A stretch of 64,000 nucleotides of DNA. Origin: Pseudoalteromonas sp. 0303. GTDB lineage: Bacteria; Pseudomonadota; Gammaproteobacteria; Enterobacterales; Alteromonadaceae. The notes under the pieces are model-generated. The model had not been told where the DNA came from, searched no databases, and saw only the letters and a program-made list of their open reading frames with translations. The position numbers were made by a program, and so were the translations under genes. Positions 54,865 through 63,803 of this stretch are shown one piece after another (the stretch's first letter is position 1; each line of letters begins with the position of its first letter). Location: NCBI RefSeq assembly GCF_013349995.1, contig NZ_JABVXF010000002.1, positions 163,395 to 227,394 on the forward strand, given 5' to 3'.

Positions 54865-56364
54865 ATGGATTTAATGCGCTTTTTTGCCCGAGTATGCAGT
54901 ATCATTTTGCTGATGCAGCACTTTTCTAGTGCTGTTTCTGCTGCTGCGTCTAATCCCTCTAACTCACAAGCCCCCAATACGACTCCCCTATTACTACTAA
55001 TCTTTCTAGCGATTGTCATCCTCATTGGTGCGGTTATCTATTATCAAAGAAACCAAAAGATGACGCTGATGGATGCTCTACTTTCCCAGTCTAAAGATGG
55101 TATTTGGGTCACCGATGAACAGTTTCGGATCATAGAAATCAATAACGCATTTAGTGAAATATCGGGTTATAAAAAAGCCGATGTATTTGGTAAAAAATTC
55201 AAAGCATTAACGCAAGCCGGTCGTGATACACAACTCGAAGAAATTATCCAACAAGAGCTGAGTAATGATGGTTATTGGTCTGGCGAAATTTGGAATTTAC
55301 GCAAAGATGGGCAACCCTACGCCATTGATTTATGTATAACAAAAGTGACCACACCACGCTTTGCAAAAAGCTCTGTACGTTACGTTGGTATGTTTTCTGA
55401 TGTAACTGCTCGTAAGAATAACGAGCGAACTATGCTCAAGCTCACTACCAAAGACAGTGTCACGGGTTTATCAAACCGTGCCATTTTTATAGAGTCCCTT
55501 GAAAAAGCAATCAATGCTTGTAACGACACTTACCCTAGTCTATTAATCATCTTTATTGACATAGACAATTTCAAAAAGATTAACGATTCGCTCGGTCACA
55601 CAATTGGCGATGTACTACTAAAAGAGGTAGCCTGTCGTTTAACTGACTCTCTAAATTCAGGCTTTACCATTGCAAGACTCGGTGCAGATGAATTTGCGGT
55701 ACTGGTGCCACCCTATCTTTATTCAGGTCAAACCGTATTCTTTGCTAAAAAAACCGCAGACATCGTGCTTCAGCAGTTTAAAACCCCATTTATGTTAGAT
55801 GGTTTTGAGACTTCACTATCTGCCTGTTGTGGTCTTGCTATCTACCCAGACAACGCCTACAACTGTGAATACTTAATGCGCAGCGCAAATAGTGCTTTGA
55901 ATCATGCAAAAAAAATGGGCCGTAATACGTATCAATTTTTTGATAAAGAGCGCCATACACTTGACCCAACCGAGTTAACGAAAGAAAGCGCTCTGTTTAA
56001 GGCAATTACCAATAATGACTTTGAACTTTACTTCCAACCTAAGTTTGATGCTCAACACAATCGTCTGCATGGCTTTGAAGCCCTAGTTAGGTGGCCTCAA
56101 GAAGATGGCAGTGTGATTAACCCCGATGAGTTCATTCCGCTTGCCGAACAAAATGGTGCCATTATTCCGCTCACCCAATTACTAATGGAGCAGCTGCTTA
56201 ATCAACTGGCACAGTGGCGAAAACAAAACATTTCGTTTGGTAATGTCGCTATTAATATTTCAGCCTTACACTTTCAACAAGGTTACTATTACTGCAAGCC
56301 ATTAAAAGCCAACCAAGTCAGCGAATTTATTAATGATACGCTAGAAAAGCAGCAATCTAGCTAA
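54865..56364 (+). CDS. PAS-GGDEF protein with internally deleted EAL domain
   Basis: This is a protein of about 499 residues with a signal/membrane segment (MRFFARVCSIILLMQ), a second helix (about 41-60), then PAS (about 72-195). The GGDEF domain (about 200-365) has its signature altered to GADEF in ARLGADEFAVL. An EAL start follows (YFQPKFDAQHNRLHGFEALVRWPQ, INISALHFQQ) and then directly the C-terminal end of an EAL domain (GYYYCKPLKANQV). About 145 residues normally carrying the LEITES, DDFGTGYSSL, lysine and EGVE sites are missing in frame. Predicted phosphodiesterase-dead. The start is uncertain (GTG 54847, ATG 54865 or 54874). It lies where cysE is found in E. coli. Confidence 0.85.
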   Translation: MDLMRFFARVCSIILLMQHFSSAVSAAASNPSNSQAPNTTPLLLLIFLAIVILIGAVIYYQRNQKMTLMDALLSQSKDGIWVTDEQFRIIEINNAFSEISGYKKADVFGKKFKALTQAGRDTQLEEIIQQELSNDGYWSGEIWNLRKDGQPYAIDLCITKVTTPRFAKSSVRYVGMFSDVTARKNNERTMLKLTTKDSVTGLSNRAIFIESLEKAINACNDTYPSLLIIFIDIDNFKKINDSLGHTIGDVLLKEVACRLTDSLNSGFTIARLGADEFAVLVPPYLYSGQTVFFAKKTADIVLQQFKTPFMLDGFETSLSACCGLAIYPDNAYNCEYLMRSANSALNHAKKMGRNTYQFFDKERHTLDPTELTKESALFKAITNNDFELYFQPKFDAQHNRLHGFEALVRWPQEDGSVINPDEFIPLAEQNGAIIPLTQLLMEQLLNQLAQWRKQNISFGNVAINISALHFQQGYYYCKPLKANQVSEFINDTLEKQQSS

Positions 56365-56382
56365 TGGTTGCAACTATACATT

Positions 56383-56420
56383 AAATAAAAAACGCGATTA
56401 ATAAATCGCGTTTTTTATTT
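56383..56420. terminator. Bidirectional terminator, PAS-GGDEF gene / gpsA
   Basis: A 17-bp perfect stem (AAATAAAAAACGCGATT and its complement) with a 4-base loop lies between convergent genes, with A/T runs at both ends. Confidence 0.9.
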
Positions 56421-56438
56421 AACAGTGAACAATCTAAA

Positions 56439-57446
56439 TTATTCAGATTTTTGCTCACGGCCAAGTAGTGCCATCGCAGCTTCTTTTACATCTTTATTTT
56501 CATAAAGTACTTGGTAAATTTGCTCCGTTATTGGCATTTCAATACCTGTGCGTTCAGCAAGTAAATACACTTCTTTGGTATTTCTATAGCCTTCAACAAC
56601 CTGACCAATAGATTCAATTGCAGCTTCTACGCCTTCACCCTTGCCAAGAGCAAGACCAAAGCGACGGTTACGAGATTGGTTATCTGTACAGGTTAAGATC
56701 AAGTCACCAAGGCCAGCCATACCCATAAAGGTATCTGAACGGGCACCTAATGCACACCCTAAACGGCAAAGCTCAGCTAAACCGCGAGTGATTAAGGCAG
56801 TACGTGCGTTGGCACCAAAGCCAAAACCATCAGACATACCAGCGCCAATCGCAATCACATTTTTAACTGCACCACCAAGCTGTATTCCAATAAAGTCATC
56901 ATTGTTATACACCCTAAATGAGCGGCCACAGTGTAAAAGATCAGCTAGTTGCTTGGCAAAATCTTTAGAGGTAGACGATACCGAAATAGCGGTTGGTAAA
57001 CCCATTGCCATTTCTTTTGCAAAAGTAGGTCCTGAAAGCACAGCCAGAGGAACATCATCTCCTAGCTCTTGTACCGCTACTTCTTGCAATAAACGCCCTG
57101 TATTTGGCTCTAAACCTTTGGTAGCCCATGCAACTTCAGCACCTTCTAACAACCAAGGTTTGATTTTTTGCAGCGTGCCAGCAAAAGCATGGCTAGGCAC
57201 AACAACCAAAATGATCTTGCTTGCTTTAACTGCCGTTTCTAAATCTGCTTCTAGTTGGAGGGTTTCAGGAAAGCTAACATCCGGAACATAACGTTGATTC
57301 TTTCGCTCAGCTGCAAGCGTAGCAACGTCATCGCTATTGCGGCCCCACAAGGTCACTGGGTGGCCATTTCTGGCAAAGCAAATAGCAAGGGCGGTGCCAT
57401 AAGACCCCGCCCCTAATACTGTAACAGCTGATTGTGCTGTACTCAT
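56439..57446 (-). CDS. gpsA: Glycerol-3-phosphate dehydrogenase [NAD(P)+]
   Basis: This 335-residue enzyme makes sn-glycerol-3-phosphate for phospholipids. It has the N-terminal dinucleotide loop [20 protein letters not shown], then [25 protein letters not shown], and [17 protein letters not shown] with the catalytic lysine. The length is close to E. coli GpsA (339). It follows secB by 3 bp, as in enterics. Confidence 0.96.
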   Translation of the reverse strand: MSTAQSAVTVLGAGSYGTALAICFARNGHPVTLWGRNSDDVATLAAERKNQRYVPDVSFPETLQLEADLETAVKASKIILVVVPSHAFAGTLQKIKPWLLEGAEVAWATKGLEPNTGRLLQEVAVQELGDDVPLAVLSGPTFAKEMAMGLPTAISVSSTSKDFAKQLADLLHCGRSFRVYNNDDFIGIQLGGAVKNVIAIGAGMSDGFGFGANARTALITRGLAELCRLGCALGARSDTFMGMAGLGDLILTCTDNQSRNRRFGLALGKGEGVEAAIESIGQVVEGYRNTKEVYLLAERTGIEMPITEQIYQVLYENKDVKEAAMALLGREQKSE

Positions 57447-57449
57447 AGC

Positions 57450-57938
57450 TTATGCGTCTGCAGTTGCCTGTTGATCTTGAGCTGCACGTTGTTGCATGTA
57501 TTGAGCAAATAGTGCGTCAAAGTTAACTGGCGCTAAGTTTAATTGTGGGAAAGTACCACGGTTAACTAGGTTTGATACTGCTTCACGAGCGTAAGGGAAA
57601 AGTACGTTCGGGCAGAAAGCACCTAACATGTGCGCAAGTTGAACTTCTTCAACTTCACCAATTGTGAAAATACCCGCTTGTTGGATTTCACATAGGAATG
57701 CAGTTTCTTCACCGATTGAAGCTGTTACTGTTAAAGCAAGAACAACTTCAAACACACCTTCTTCTAATTTGTTAGAACGAGTATCTAAGTCAAGCTTAAC
57801 TTCAGGAGTCCACTCTTTTTGGAAAATAGCAGGTGAGTTAGGCGTCTCAAAAGAAACATCTTTAGTGTAGATGCGTTGGATTGAGAATTGAGCGCCGGCT
57901 TGTTGTTCTGCTGCTGCGTTTTGATTTTCTTCGTTCAT
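57450..57938 (-). CDS. secB: Protein-export chaperone SecB
   Basis: This 162-residue SecB tetramer subunit holds preproteins unfolded for SecA. Conserved parts are [53 protein letters not shown] and [36 protein letters not shown]. The order grxC-secB-gpsA matches E. coli. Confidence 0.97.
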   Translation of the reverse strand: MNEENQNAAAEQQAGAQFSIQRIYTKDVSFETPNSPAIFQKEWTPEVKLDLDTRSNKLEEGVFEVVLALTVTASIGEETAFLCEIQQAGIFTIGEVEEVQLAHMLGAFCPNVLFPYAREAVSNLVNRGTFPQLNLAPVNFDALFAQYMQQRAAQDQQATADA

Positions 57939-57979
57939 TGTAATTCCTAACTTGTATTCGTTTTTATATTTAAAATTTA

Positions 57980-58237
57980 TTAAGCGTTAAGCTTTGCGTC
58001 TAAAAGGCCTTGCGCTTCAATTGCCATCATGTCATCACAACCGCCGATATGTTCATCATTAATGAAAATTTGCGGAACTGTGTAACCACCATTTGCTTTG
58101 TCGATCATTTCATCACGACGCTCAGGGTGAACACCAATATCGATATTCGTGTAGTCTACACCTTTACTGTCTAATAACGCCAAAGCACGTTGGCAGAATG
58201 GACAGTATGCTTTTGTGTAAAGAACAACATTACTCAT
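57980..58237 (-). CDS. grxC: Glutaredoxin 3
   Basis: This 85-residue glutaredoxin has the redox site CPFC (residues 12-15) and [25 protein letters not shown] with the cis-Pro TVP and the glutathione-binding GG-D. The length is near E. coli Grx3 (83). It is placed upstream of secB in the conserved order. Confidence 0.96.
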   Translation of the reverse strand: MSNVVLYTKAYCPFCQRALALLDSKGVDYTNIDIGVHPERRDEMIDKANGGYTVPQIFINDEHIGGCDDMMAIEAQGLLDAKLNA

Positions 58238-58267
58238 AATAATTCCTCTATCGGGCAGTGAGCCTTA

Positions 58268-58699
58268 TTAACGACCGGTCGTTGTTGGTAAGCTAGCTGA
58301 TTGCCAAGCGCCCATACCGCCCGCTAATACATAAACACGCTCAAAACCTGCTTTATGCATTGCAGTTGCGATACCTGAGGCAGTCATGCCCGTGGTACAT
58401 ACTAGTATAATGGGTTTAGTCTTAAACTTTTCAAGGCTTGAAAAATCAGATTGCTTTGCTTTTTCCGGATTTAAGTGAGTTGCGCCTGCAATACGGCCAG
58501 AGTTAAACTCTTTTTGTGCACGTATATCAATCACTTGACCATCATCACGGTTAATTAGCAAGGTAAGTTGCTGTGGGTTGATTTGACGGATAGCCGAAAA
58601 TTTACTTTTAAACCAACTGCTGATCAGCATAGCGACTAATGCTAACCAGATAATGCTCAAAACCGGATGATTCGAGATAAATTCAATATATTGATCCAT
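58268..58699 (-). CDS. yibN: Rhodanese-like membrane-anchored protein (YibN)
   Basis: This 143-residue protein has an N-terminal helix (about 12-28, VLSIIWLALVAMLISSW) and a rhodanese domain with active-site loop ILVCTTGMTASG (Cys about 104). E. coli YibN is also 143 residues. I use the internal ATG at about 58699 because the longer frame from 58849 adds an unconserved stretch that overlaps the gpmI promoter region. It is upstream of grxC and divergent from gpmI. Confidence 0.9.
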   Translation of the reverse strand: MDQYIEFISNHPVLSIIWLALVAMLISSWFKSKFSAIRQINPQQLTLLINRDDGQVIDIRAQKEFNSGRIAGATHLNPEKAKQSDFSSLEKFKTKPIILVCTTGMTASGIATAMHKAGFERVYVLAGGMGAWQSASLPTTTGR

Positions 58700-58891
58700 G
58701 CGTTTTCCACTAAGAAATTTAGGTACCACAGCGCATAGCCATGGGTTAATTAAAATTTGCCACGCAAGTATACGTGCTTCAATTGAAAATGCTAGGGCGT
58801 GAAATATTTTAATATGACATATTGATAGCTGATCAAAACCATAAAACACGGTATGCTAGTGATATATAAGTGCCAATCTTCAGGAGCTATA

Positions 58892-60436
58892 ATGACAGAG
58901 CATAAAAAACCATTGGTATTAATGATCTTAGACGGTTGGGGATACCGTGAAGACACAGAAAGTAACGCCATACTTGCTGCTAATACCCCAGTACTCGACA
59001 ACCTTTGGGCAACCCGCCCACATACATTAATTTCAGGTTCGGGACTTGATGTTGGTTTACCTGCAGGACAAATGGGTAACTCTGAAGTAGGCCATGTAAA
59101 TTTAGGTGCTGGCCGTATCGTTTACCAAGATTTTACTCGCATCACTAAAGCCATTGATGATGGTGAGTTCGATAGCAACCCTGCGCTTGTTGATAATATC
59201 GACAAAGCTGTAAATGCAGGCAAAGCCGTGCATATTATGGGTCTTTTAAGTCCAGGTGGTGTTCATAGTCACGAAGACCATATTGTGGCAACGATTGAAC
59301 TTGCAGCTAAGCGCGGTGCAAAAGAAGTTTACTTCCACGGTTTCTTAGACGGCCGTGACACACCACCACGTAGCGCAAAAGCATCAATTGAGCGCATCGA
59401 AGCCCTATTTGCAGAACTTGGCTGTGGCCGCTTGGCAACGCTTGTTGGTCGTTACTATGCAATGGACCGCGATAACCGTTGGAATCGTGTCGAGCTTGCA
59501 TATGATGTTATGGTTAGTGGTATTGCTGAATACAGCTACACTGACGGTGTAACCGCACTAGAAGCGGCTTATGCACGTGACGAGAACGACGAGTTCGTAG
59601 CAGCAACAACTGTTGTGCCAGAAGGCCAAGCAGCTGCTGAGATCAATGACGGCGACACTGTTATCTTTGCTAACTTCAGAGCAGACCGAGCACGTGAAAT
59701 GACTCGTGCCTTTGTTGATGCTGACTTCAGTGGTTTTGATAAGAAAAAATCACCACAGTTAAGCGCTTTTGTGATGATGACAGAATATGCAGCAGACATT
59801 AAAGCACCGATTGCGTTTGCACCAGAACCTCTAACAAATGTATTAGGCGAATGGTTAGAGAAGCAAGGTAAAACACAGCTACGTATTTCTGAAACAGAAA
59901 AATACGCACACGTGACCTTTTTCTTCAGCGGTGGCCGTGAAGATGAATTTGTTGGTGAGACGCGCGAACTAATTCCATCACCACAAGTTGCAACATACGA
60001 TCTGCAACCAGAAATGAACTCTGAAATGCTGACCGATAAGCTTATTGAAGCAATCGCTAGCGGTAAATACAATGCCATCATCTGTAACTACCCTAACGGA
60101 GACATGGTAGGTCATTCTGGCGTATTCGAAGCAGCAGTGAAAGCATGTGAAGCAGTTGATCATTGTATTGGTCGTGTAGTTGCAGCACTTGAAGAACATG
60201 GTGGTGAAGCGCTTATTACTGCCGATCATGGTAATGCTGAACAAATGGCTAACCCAGCAACGGGCCAAGCACATACCGCACACACCAGTGAGCCAGTGCC
60301 ATTTATCTATGTTGGCCGTGATGCAACACCACATGATGGTAAAACATTAAGTGATGTAGCCCCGACCATGCTTCACCTACTCGGCTTAGAGCAGCCAAGT
60401 GAAATGACTGGTAAACCAATCATGACGCTGAAATAA
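58892..60436 (+). CDS. gpmI: 2,3-bisphosphoglycerate-independent phosphoglycerate mutase
   Basis: This 514-residue manganese enzyme of glycolysis has [36 protein letters not shown] with the catalytic Ser, and [11 protein letters not shown] and [13 protein letters not shown] for metal binding. ATG 58892 has AGGAG 7 bases upstream and yields the E. coli length exactly. It is followed after 3 bp by envC, as in enterics. Confidence 0.97.
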   Translation: MTEHKKPLVLMILDGWGYREDTESNAILAANTPVLDNLWATRPHTLISGSGLDVGLPAGQMGNSEVGHVNLGAGRIVYQDFTRITKAIDDGEFDSNPALVDNIDKAVNAGKAVHIMGLLSPGGVHSHEDHIVATIELAAKRGAKEVYFHGFLDGRDTPPRSAKASIERIEALFAELGCGRLATLVGRYYAMDRDNRWNRVELAYDVMVSGIAEYSYTDGVTALEAAYARDENDEFVAATTVVPEGQAAAEINDGDTVIFANFRADRAREMTRAFVDADFSGFDKKKSPQLSAFVMMTEYAADIKAPIAFAPEPLTNVLGEWLEKQGKTQLRISETEKYAHVTFFFSGGREDEFVGETRELIPSPQVATYDLQPEMNSEMLTDKLIEAIASGKYNAIICNYPNGDMVGHSGVFEAAVKACEAVDHCIGRVVAALEEHGGEALITADHGNAEQMANPATGQAHTAHTSEPVPFIYVGRDATPHDGKTLSDVAPTMLHLLGLEQPSEMTGKPIMTLK

Positions 60437-60439
60437 GCT

Positions 60440-61579
60440 ATGAGTAAATGTATTAACCACTTCTTTAAAACTGGTTTAATACTGACTTCATTAGTAGCAA
60501 CTTCGGTTGTTGCTAATGAAGATCAAACCAAAAAAGACTTATCAGACATTCAATCAGCTTTACAAAAAACAGAGGCTGAGCTTAAAGGTCAACGCAAGTC
60601 CATTGCCCAAATGCGCAAAGATCTGCGAGCCCATGAACTCGACATAGCTCAAAATGCCAAAGCATTAAACCTTGCCGCCCAATCTGTTAAAGAAAATGAG
60701 CAACAACAGCGAGAACAACAAGCTAAAGCCGAGCAACTTAAAGCCCAGCAAGCACAGCGCCAAACCTTATTAGCTGCACAACTAAAAAGCGCCTTCATGG
60801 CGGGTAGCCATGACTACTCAAAAATGTTGCTTAACCAACAAGACACAGCCAAAATTGAGCGCACACTAAGTTATTATAATTATTTAAATAAAGCACGTAT
60901 TGAGCAAATTGAAGAGCTCAAAGCACTACAGCAAGAAATTGCAGACAACCAAGCTGAGCTTGAAAAAACCAAACAACGTCTAGTTGCCTTATATGATGAG
61001 CAAAAAAGACGCCAGCAAGCTCTAGTCAATGCACAACAAGAGCGTAAAACTAACCTCAATAAACTCCAGTCAGCGTTAAAAGAAACTAAAAGCTCTATTG
61101 ATTACTTAAAAGAAAATGAGCAAACCCTGATCACCGCTATTGAAGAGCTTGAACAAGAGCGAAGTGAAAAGGTTGAATTACTAGGCTTACAAAGTAGTAA
61201 GGGCAAACTCGACTGGCCAACTAAAGGGGCATTACGCCACCGCTTTGGGCAGCGCAAGCACGGCAACATAGATTGGAAAGGCGTACTTATCAGCGCTAAA
61301 GAAGGCAGTAATGTTAAAAGCGTACAGAACGGCCAAGTTGTTTACGCAGACTGGCTAAATGGCTTTGGCTGGGTTATCGCTATTGATCATGGCGATGGCT
61401 TTATGAGCTTATATGGTCACGCTCAAACTCTACTTCGCGATGTTGGCGACCTTGTTAGAGAAGGCGAAACAATTGCATTAGTCGGTCAAAGCGGCGGACA
61501 ACCGGATCCTGGTCTATACTTTGAAATACGCCACAAAGGACGCGCAGTAAATCCTGTAAAATGGTGCAGACGCATTTAA
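60440..61579 (+). CDS. envC: Murein hydrolase activator EnvC
   Basis: This 379-residue periplasmic protein has a signal peptide (about 1-25, VVA), a long coiled coil (about 27-250) and a C-terminal LytM/M23 domain (about 255-379; GALRHRFGQRKHGNIDWKGVLI, LYGHAQTLL, GLYFEIRHKGRAVNP). The usual HxxxD is replaced by NIDW, so the domain is non-catalytic as in E. coli EnvC, which activates amidases AmiA/AmiB at the septum. Confidence 0.94.
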   Translation: MSKCINHFFKTGLILTSLVATSVVANEDQTKKDLSDIQSALQKTEAELKGQRKSIAQMRKDLRAHELDIAQNAKALNLAAQSVKENEQQQREQQAKAEQLKAQQAQRQTLLAAQLKSAFMAGSHDYSKMLLNQQDTAKIERTLSYYNYLNKARIEQIEELKALQQEIADNQAELEKTKQRLVALYDEQKRRQQALVNAQQERKTNLNKLQSALKETKSSIDYLKENEQTLITAIEELEQERSEKVELLGLQSSKGKLDWPTKGALRHRFGQRKHGNIDWKGVLISAKEGSNVKSVQNGQVVYADWLNGFGWVIAIDHGDGFMSLYGHAQTLLRDVGDLVREGETIALVGQSGGQPDPGLYFEIRHKGRAVNPVKWCRRI

Positions 61580-61614
61580 TTGATTAAATAGCTGCACTCT
61601 ATGAGGAGCAGCTG

Positions 61615-62883
61615 ATGCTAAACACAACTTACTCTTACAAAGCTCATTTATCCCCAGCTAAGTTTTTTACTCAGCTGTCTTTTTTATTACTTGTCAGCTT
61701 GCTATGCCTGATACTGCAATCGTTTCAGGCTGTTGCAAAACCCTCGTTACAGTCACTACAGCATCAGCAACTAAACGAAATTCTATTTAATATCCATACG
61801 TATTATGTTGATGATCTGAAACTACAAAACACATTTGTAACCCAGCCTGATAACTTACAAGTCGAAGCGTTATTCGAACGCCTTGATCCATACTCAAAAT
61901 ACCTCGACGAAACTGAGCTCGATGCTATCTTCAGTAGTACTAATGGTAGATACACAGGACTCGGTATAGAAGTAAAAGTTGAAGATGGTCGGGTTTATAT
62001 TGTTAACACTATTAATAACTCACCTGCGGCGCTTGCGGGTCTTCAGGTAAATGATGAAGTTATTGCGATTAATCAACAACCTATTTTAGACAAAAGTATC
62101 GAAGAAGTGGCTAAATTAATTCGCCAAAGCGGTCAAAGTGCTGTCGATGTTGCTGTAAAAAGAGAGAAAGATACTGAGCTAAATTTCTCGATCAAGCGCC
62201 AACAAATCAACTTACAAAGCGTTCATGGCCATTTAGCAGATACAGGCGTTGCGCTTATCAGTATCAACTCATTTAATAACCACACATTACACGATGTTGC
62301 TCGGGAGCTTGCAAAAATGCAGGTCACCAATAGCTTCCCTCTTTCAGGTTTAATTATTGATTTACGCGATAACCCAGGCGGTACATTACAAGGGGCCATT
62401 GAAGTTGCAGATCTGTTCTTAGATAACGGTACCATAGTGTCAACCAAAGGCCGCTTTAATGAAGCTAATCAGAAGTATAAAGCCCATAAAGGCGACATAC
62501 TCAGTGGCGCTCCCATTGCTGTACTGATTAACGAAAACTCAGCCTCTGCGGCTGAAATACTCGCAGCAGCATTAAGAGATAATCAACGAGCGGTGCTAAT
62601 TGGCGAAACTTCTTTTGGTAAGGGCTCAGTGCAATCGCTGATACCTTTAGGTAACGGTAATACCGCATTAAAACTGACTACAGCACGTTATTACACACCA
62701 GCGGGTCAATCTATCGATGGAAAGGGGATCACCCCTGATGTGAGTATTAATCAAACAATGCTTTCAGAAATTGACCAAGGCGTTATAATAAAAAACATCC
62801 AAGAATTGGCGCTTTTTAGCTCACTTCTAGATGGACAAGACAAAAAGCAACTTACAGCAAAGCAGCTCTTTATTATGCAGTAA
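61615..62883 (+). CDS. Carboxyl-terminal processing protease, S41 family
   Basis: This 422-residue exported protease has a long N-terminal signal/anchor helix (about 20-42), then FERLDPYSKYLDETE and a PDZ domain (about 92-175, GIEVKVEDGRVYIVNTINNSPAALAGLQVNDEV). The catalytic serine is in LINENSASAAEILA and the lysine in SFGKGSVQSL. It is a CtpA/CtpB-type enzyme that often processes murein hydrolases or envelope proteins. It stands between envC and yibQ, a placement common in marine gammaproteobacteria and Pseudomonas but not in E. coli. Confidence 0.93.
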   Translation: MLNTTYSYKAHLSPAKFFTQLSFLLLVSLLCLILQSFQAVAKPSLQSLQHQQLNEILFNIHTYYVDDLKLQNTFVTQPDNLQVEALFERLDPYSKYLDETELDAIFSSTNGRYTGLGIEVKVEDGRVYIVNTINNSPAALAGLQVNDEVIAINQQPILDKSIEEVAKLIRQSGQSAVDVAVKREKDTELNFSIKRQQINLQSVHGHLADTGVALISINSFNNHTLHDVARELAKMQVTNSFPLSGLIIDLRDNPGGTLQGAIEVADLFLDNGTIVSTKGRFNEANQKYKAHKGDILSGAPIAVLINENSASAAEILAAALRDNQRAVLIGETSFGKGSVQSLIPLGNGNTALKLTTARYYTPAGQSIDGKGITPDVSINQTMLSEIDQGVIIKNIQELALFSSLLDGQDKKQLTAKQLFIMQ

Positions 62884-62918
62884 GTAAATGCTCACAACGG
62901 ATATAATAATTACAAAAA

Positions 62919-63677
62919 GTGAATTTAAAAACAGGCTTATTACTCGCCGTATGTTGCCTACCGCTATTCTGCCAAGCAAAGCAAATAGCCATAGTAATCG
63001 ATGATATAGGCAACCATCAGCGCGATCTTGAAATATTAAACTTACCAGGGCAAGTGACCTTCTCAATCTTGCCCCATACACCCTATTCACAAATATTTGC
63101 TGAACGCGCCAGTAGAACTCATAAAGAACTACTTTTACATGTACCAATGCAAGCGCTTGATAAAACTAAAGCACTTGGTCCGGGTGCACTCACTGATACT
63201 ATGACTAAGTCAGAGTTACAAACAACCCTTGGCCATGCATTAGCCTCTTTACCACAAGTAAAAGGGGTCAATAACCACATGGGCTCTGAGTTAACACAGC
63301 TTACTGAGCCTATGAAGTGGACGATGGAAGTATTGAAGAAACGAGGTTTGTACTTCTTAGATAGCCGAACAACCAGTCAAAGTGAAGCACAAAACGTTGC
63401 TAATCTATACGGTGTCGAAAACGTATCTCGTCATGTATTTCTTGATAACAATGTCACACAAAGTCAGCTACAACATCAACTTGAAGAACTAAAAAGCAAA
63501 GCTGAACACTTCAACTACGCAATCGCCATTGCCCACCCCTACCCAGAAACAGTTGCTTTTCTACAACAAGCCCTCCCTGAACTACAACAACAAGGCTTCG
63601 AACTTGTTCCCCTCTCACAACTAGTCGAAACAAAATACATTCAGCTTGCCAAAGCAGAACAAAGGCAAGGGGAATGA
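62919..63677 (+). CDS. yibQ: Divergent polysaccharide deacetylase (YibQ)
   Basis: This 252-residue protein has a signal peptide (about 1-20, FCQA) and the divergent polysaccharide deacetylase fold: IAIVIDDIGNHQRDLEILNLPGQVTFSILPHTPYS, LLLHVPMQ, GVNNHMGSELTQ, and FLDSRTTSQS. The enzymatic role is uncertain. The start is GTG 62919 with no strong ribosome binding site; the ATG at 62888 is out of frame. It is the last conserved gene of the gpmI-envC-yibQ group. Confidence 0.9.
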   Translation: MNLKTGLLLAVCCLPLFCQAKQIAIVIDDIGNHQRDLEILNLPGQVTFSILPHTPYSQIFAERASRTHKELLLHVPMQALDKTKALGPGALTDTMTKSELQTTLGHALASLPQVKGVNNHMGSELTQLTEPMKWTMEVLKKRGLYFLDSRTTSQSEAQNVANLYGVENVSRHVFLDNNVTQSQLQHQLEELKSKAEHFNYAIAIAHPYPETVAFLQQALPELQQQGFELVPLSQLVETKYIQLAKAEQRQGE

Positions 63678-63737
63678 GTGTTATAAAAGTAAGTTAGCGA
63701 GGGGAAAGTTGAAAGAGTAAAGCTTGGAAGTTTGGCG

Positions 63738-63768
63738 TAGGTTGGGTAGAGCGGAGCGAAACCCAACA
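63738..63768. repeat. GTTGGGT...ACCCAAC dispersed palindromic element
   Basis: GTAGGTTGGGTAGAGCGGAG followed by CGAAACCCAAC: outer arms GTTGGGT (63741-63747) and ACCCAAC (63761-63767) around a 13-base centre containing GCGGAGCG. This sequence type (GGTTGGGT-RAGCGNAGCGAAACCCAAC) is familiar as an intergenic repeat in many proteobacteria. Confidence 0.7.
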
Positions 63769-63771
63769 CAG

Positions 63772-63803
63772 AGCTATCAGCTTTCAGCCGTCAGCACTCA
63801 GCC
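63772..63803. repeat. Degenerate heptamer array, AGCNNTC
   Basis: Consecutive units AGCTATC, AGCTTTC, AGCCGTC, AGCACTC and partial AGCC: the frame AGC--TC is kept while the two middle bases vary. It is a second heptamer-periodic tract in this window, different in sequence from the one at 33309. Confidence 0.7.

Noticed and set aside
58700..58849. N-terminal extension of YibN to 193 aa
   Set aside because: It overlaps the divergent gpmI promoter zone and is not part of the 143-residue family; the internal ATG is directly before the membrane helix.
60440..61579. EnvC as a broken M23 peptidase
   Set aside because: Absence of the zinc ligands is normal for EnvC, which activates amidases and does not cut murein itself.
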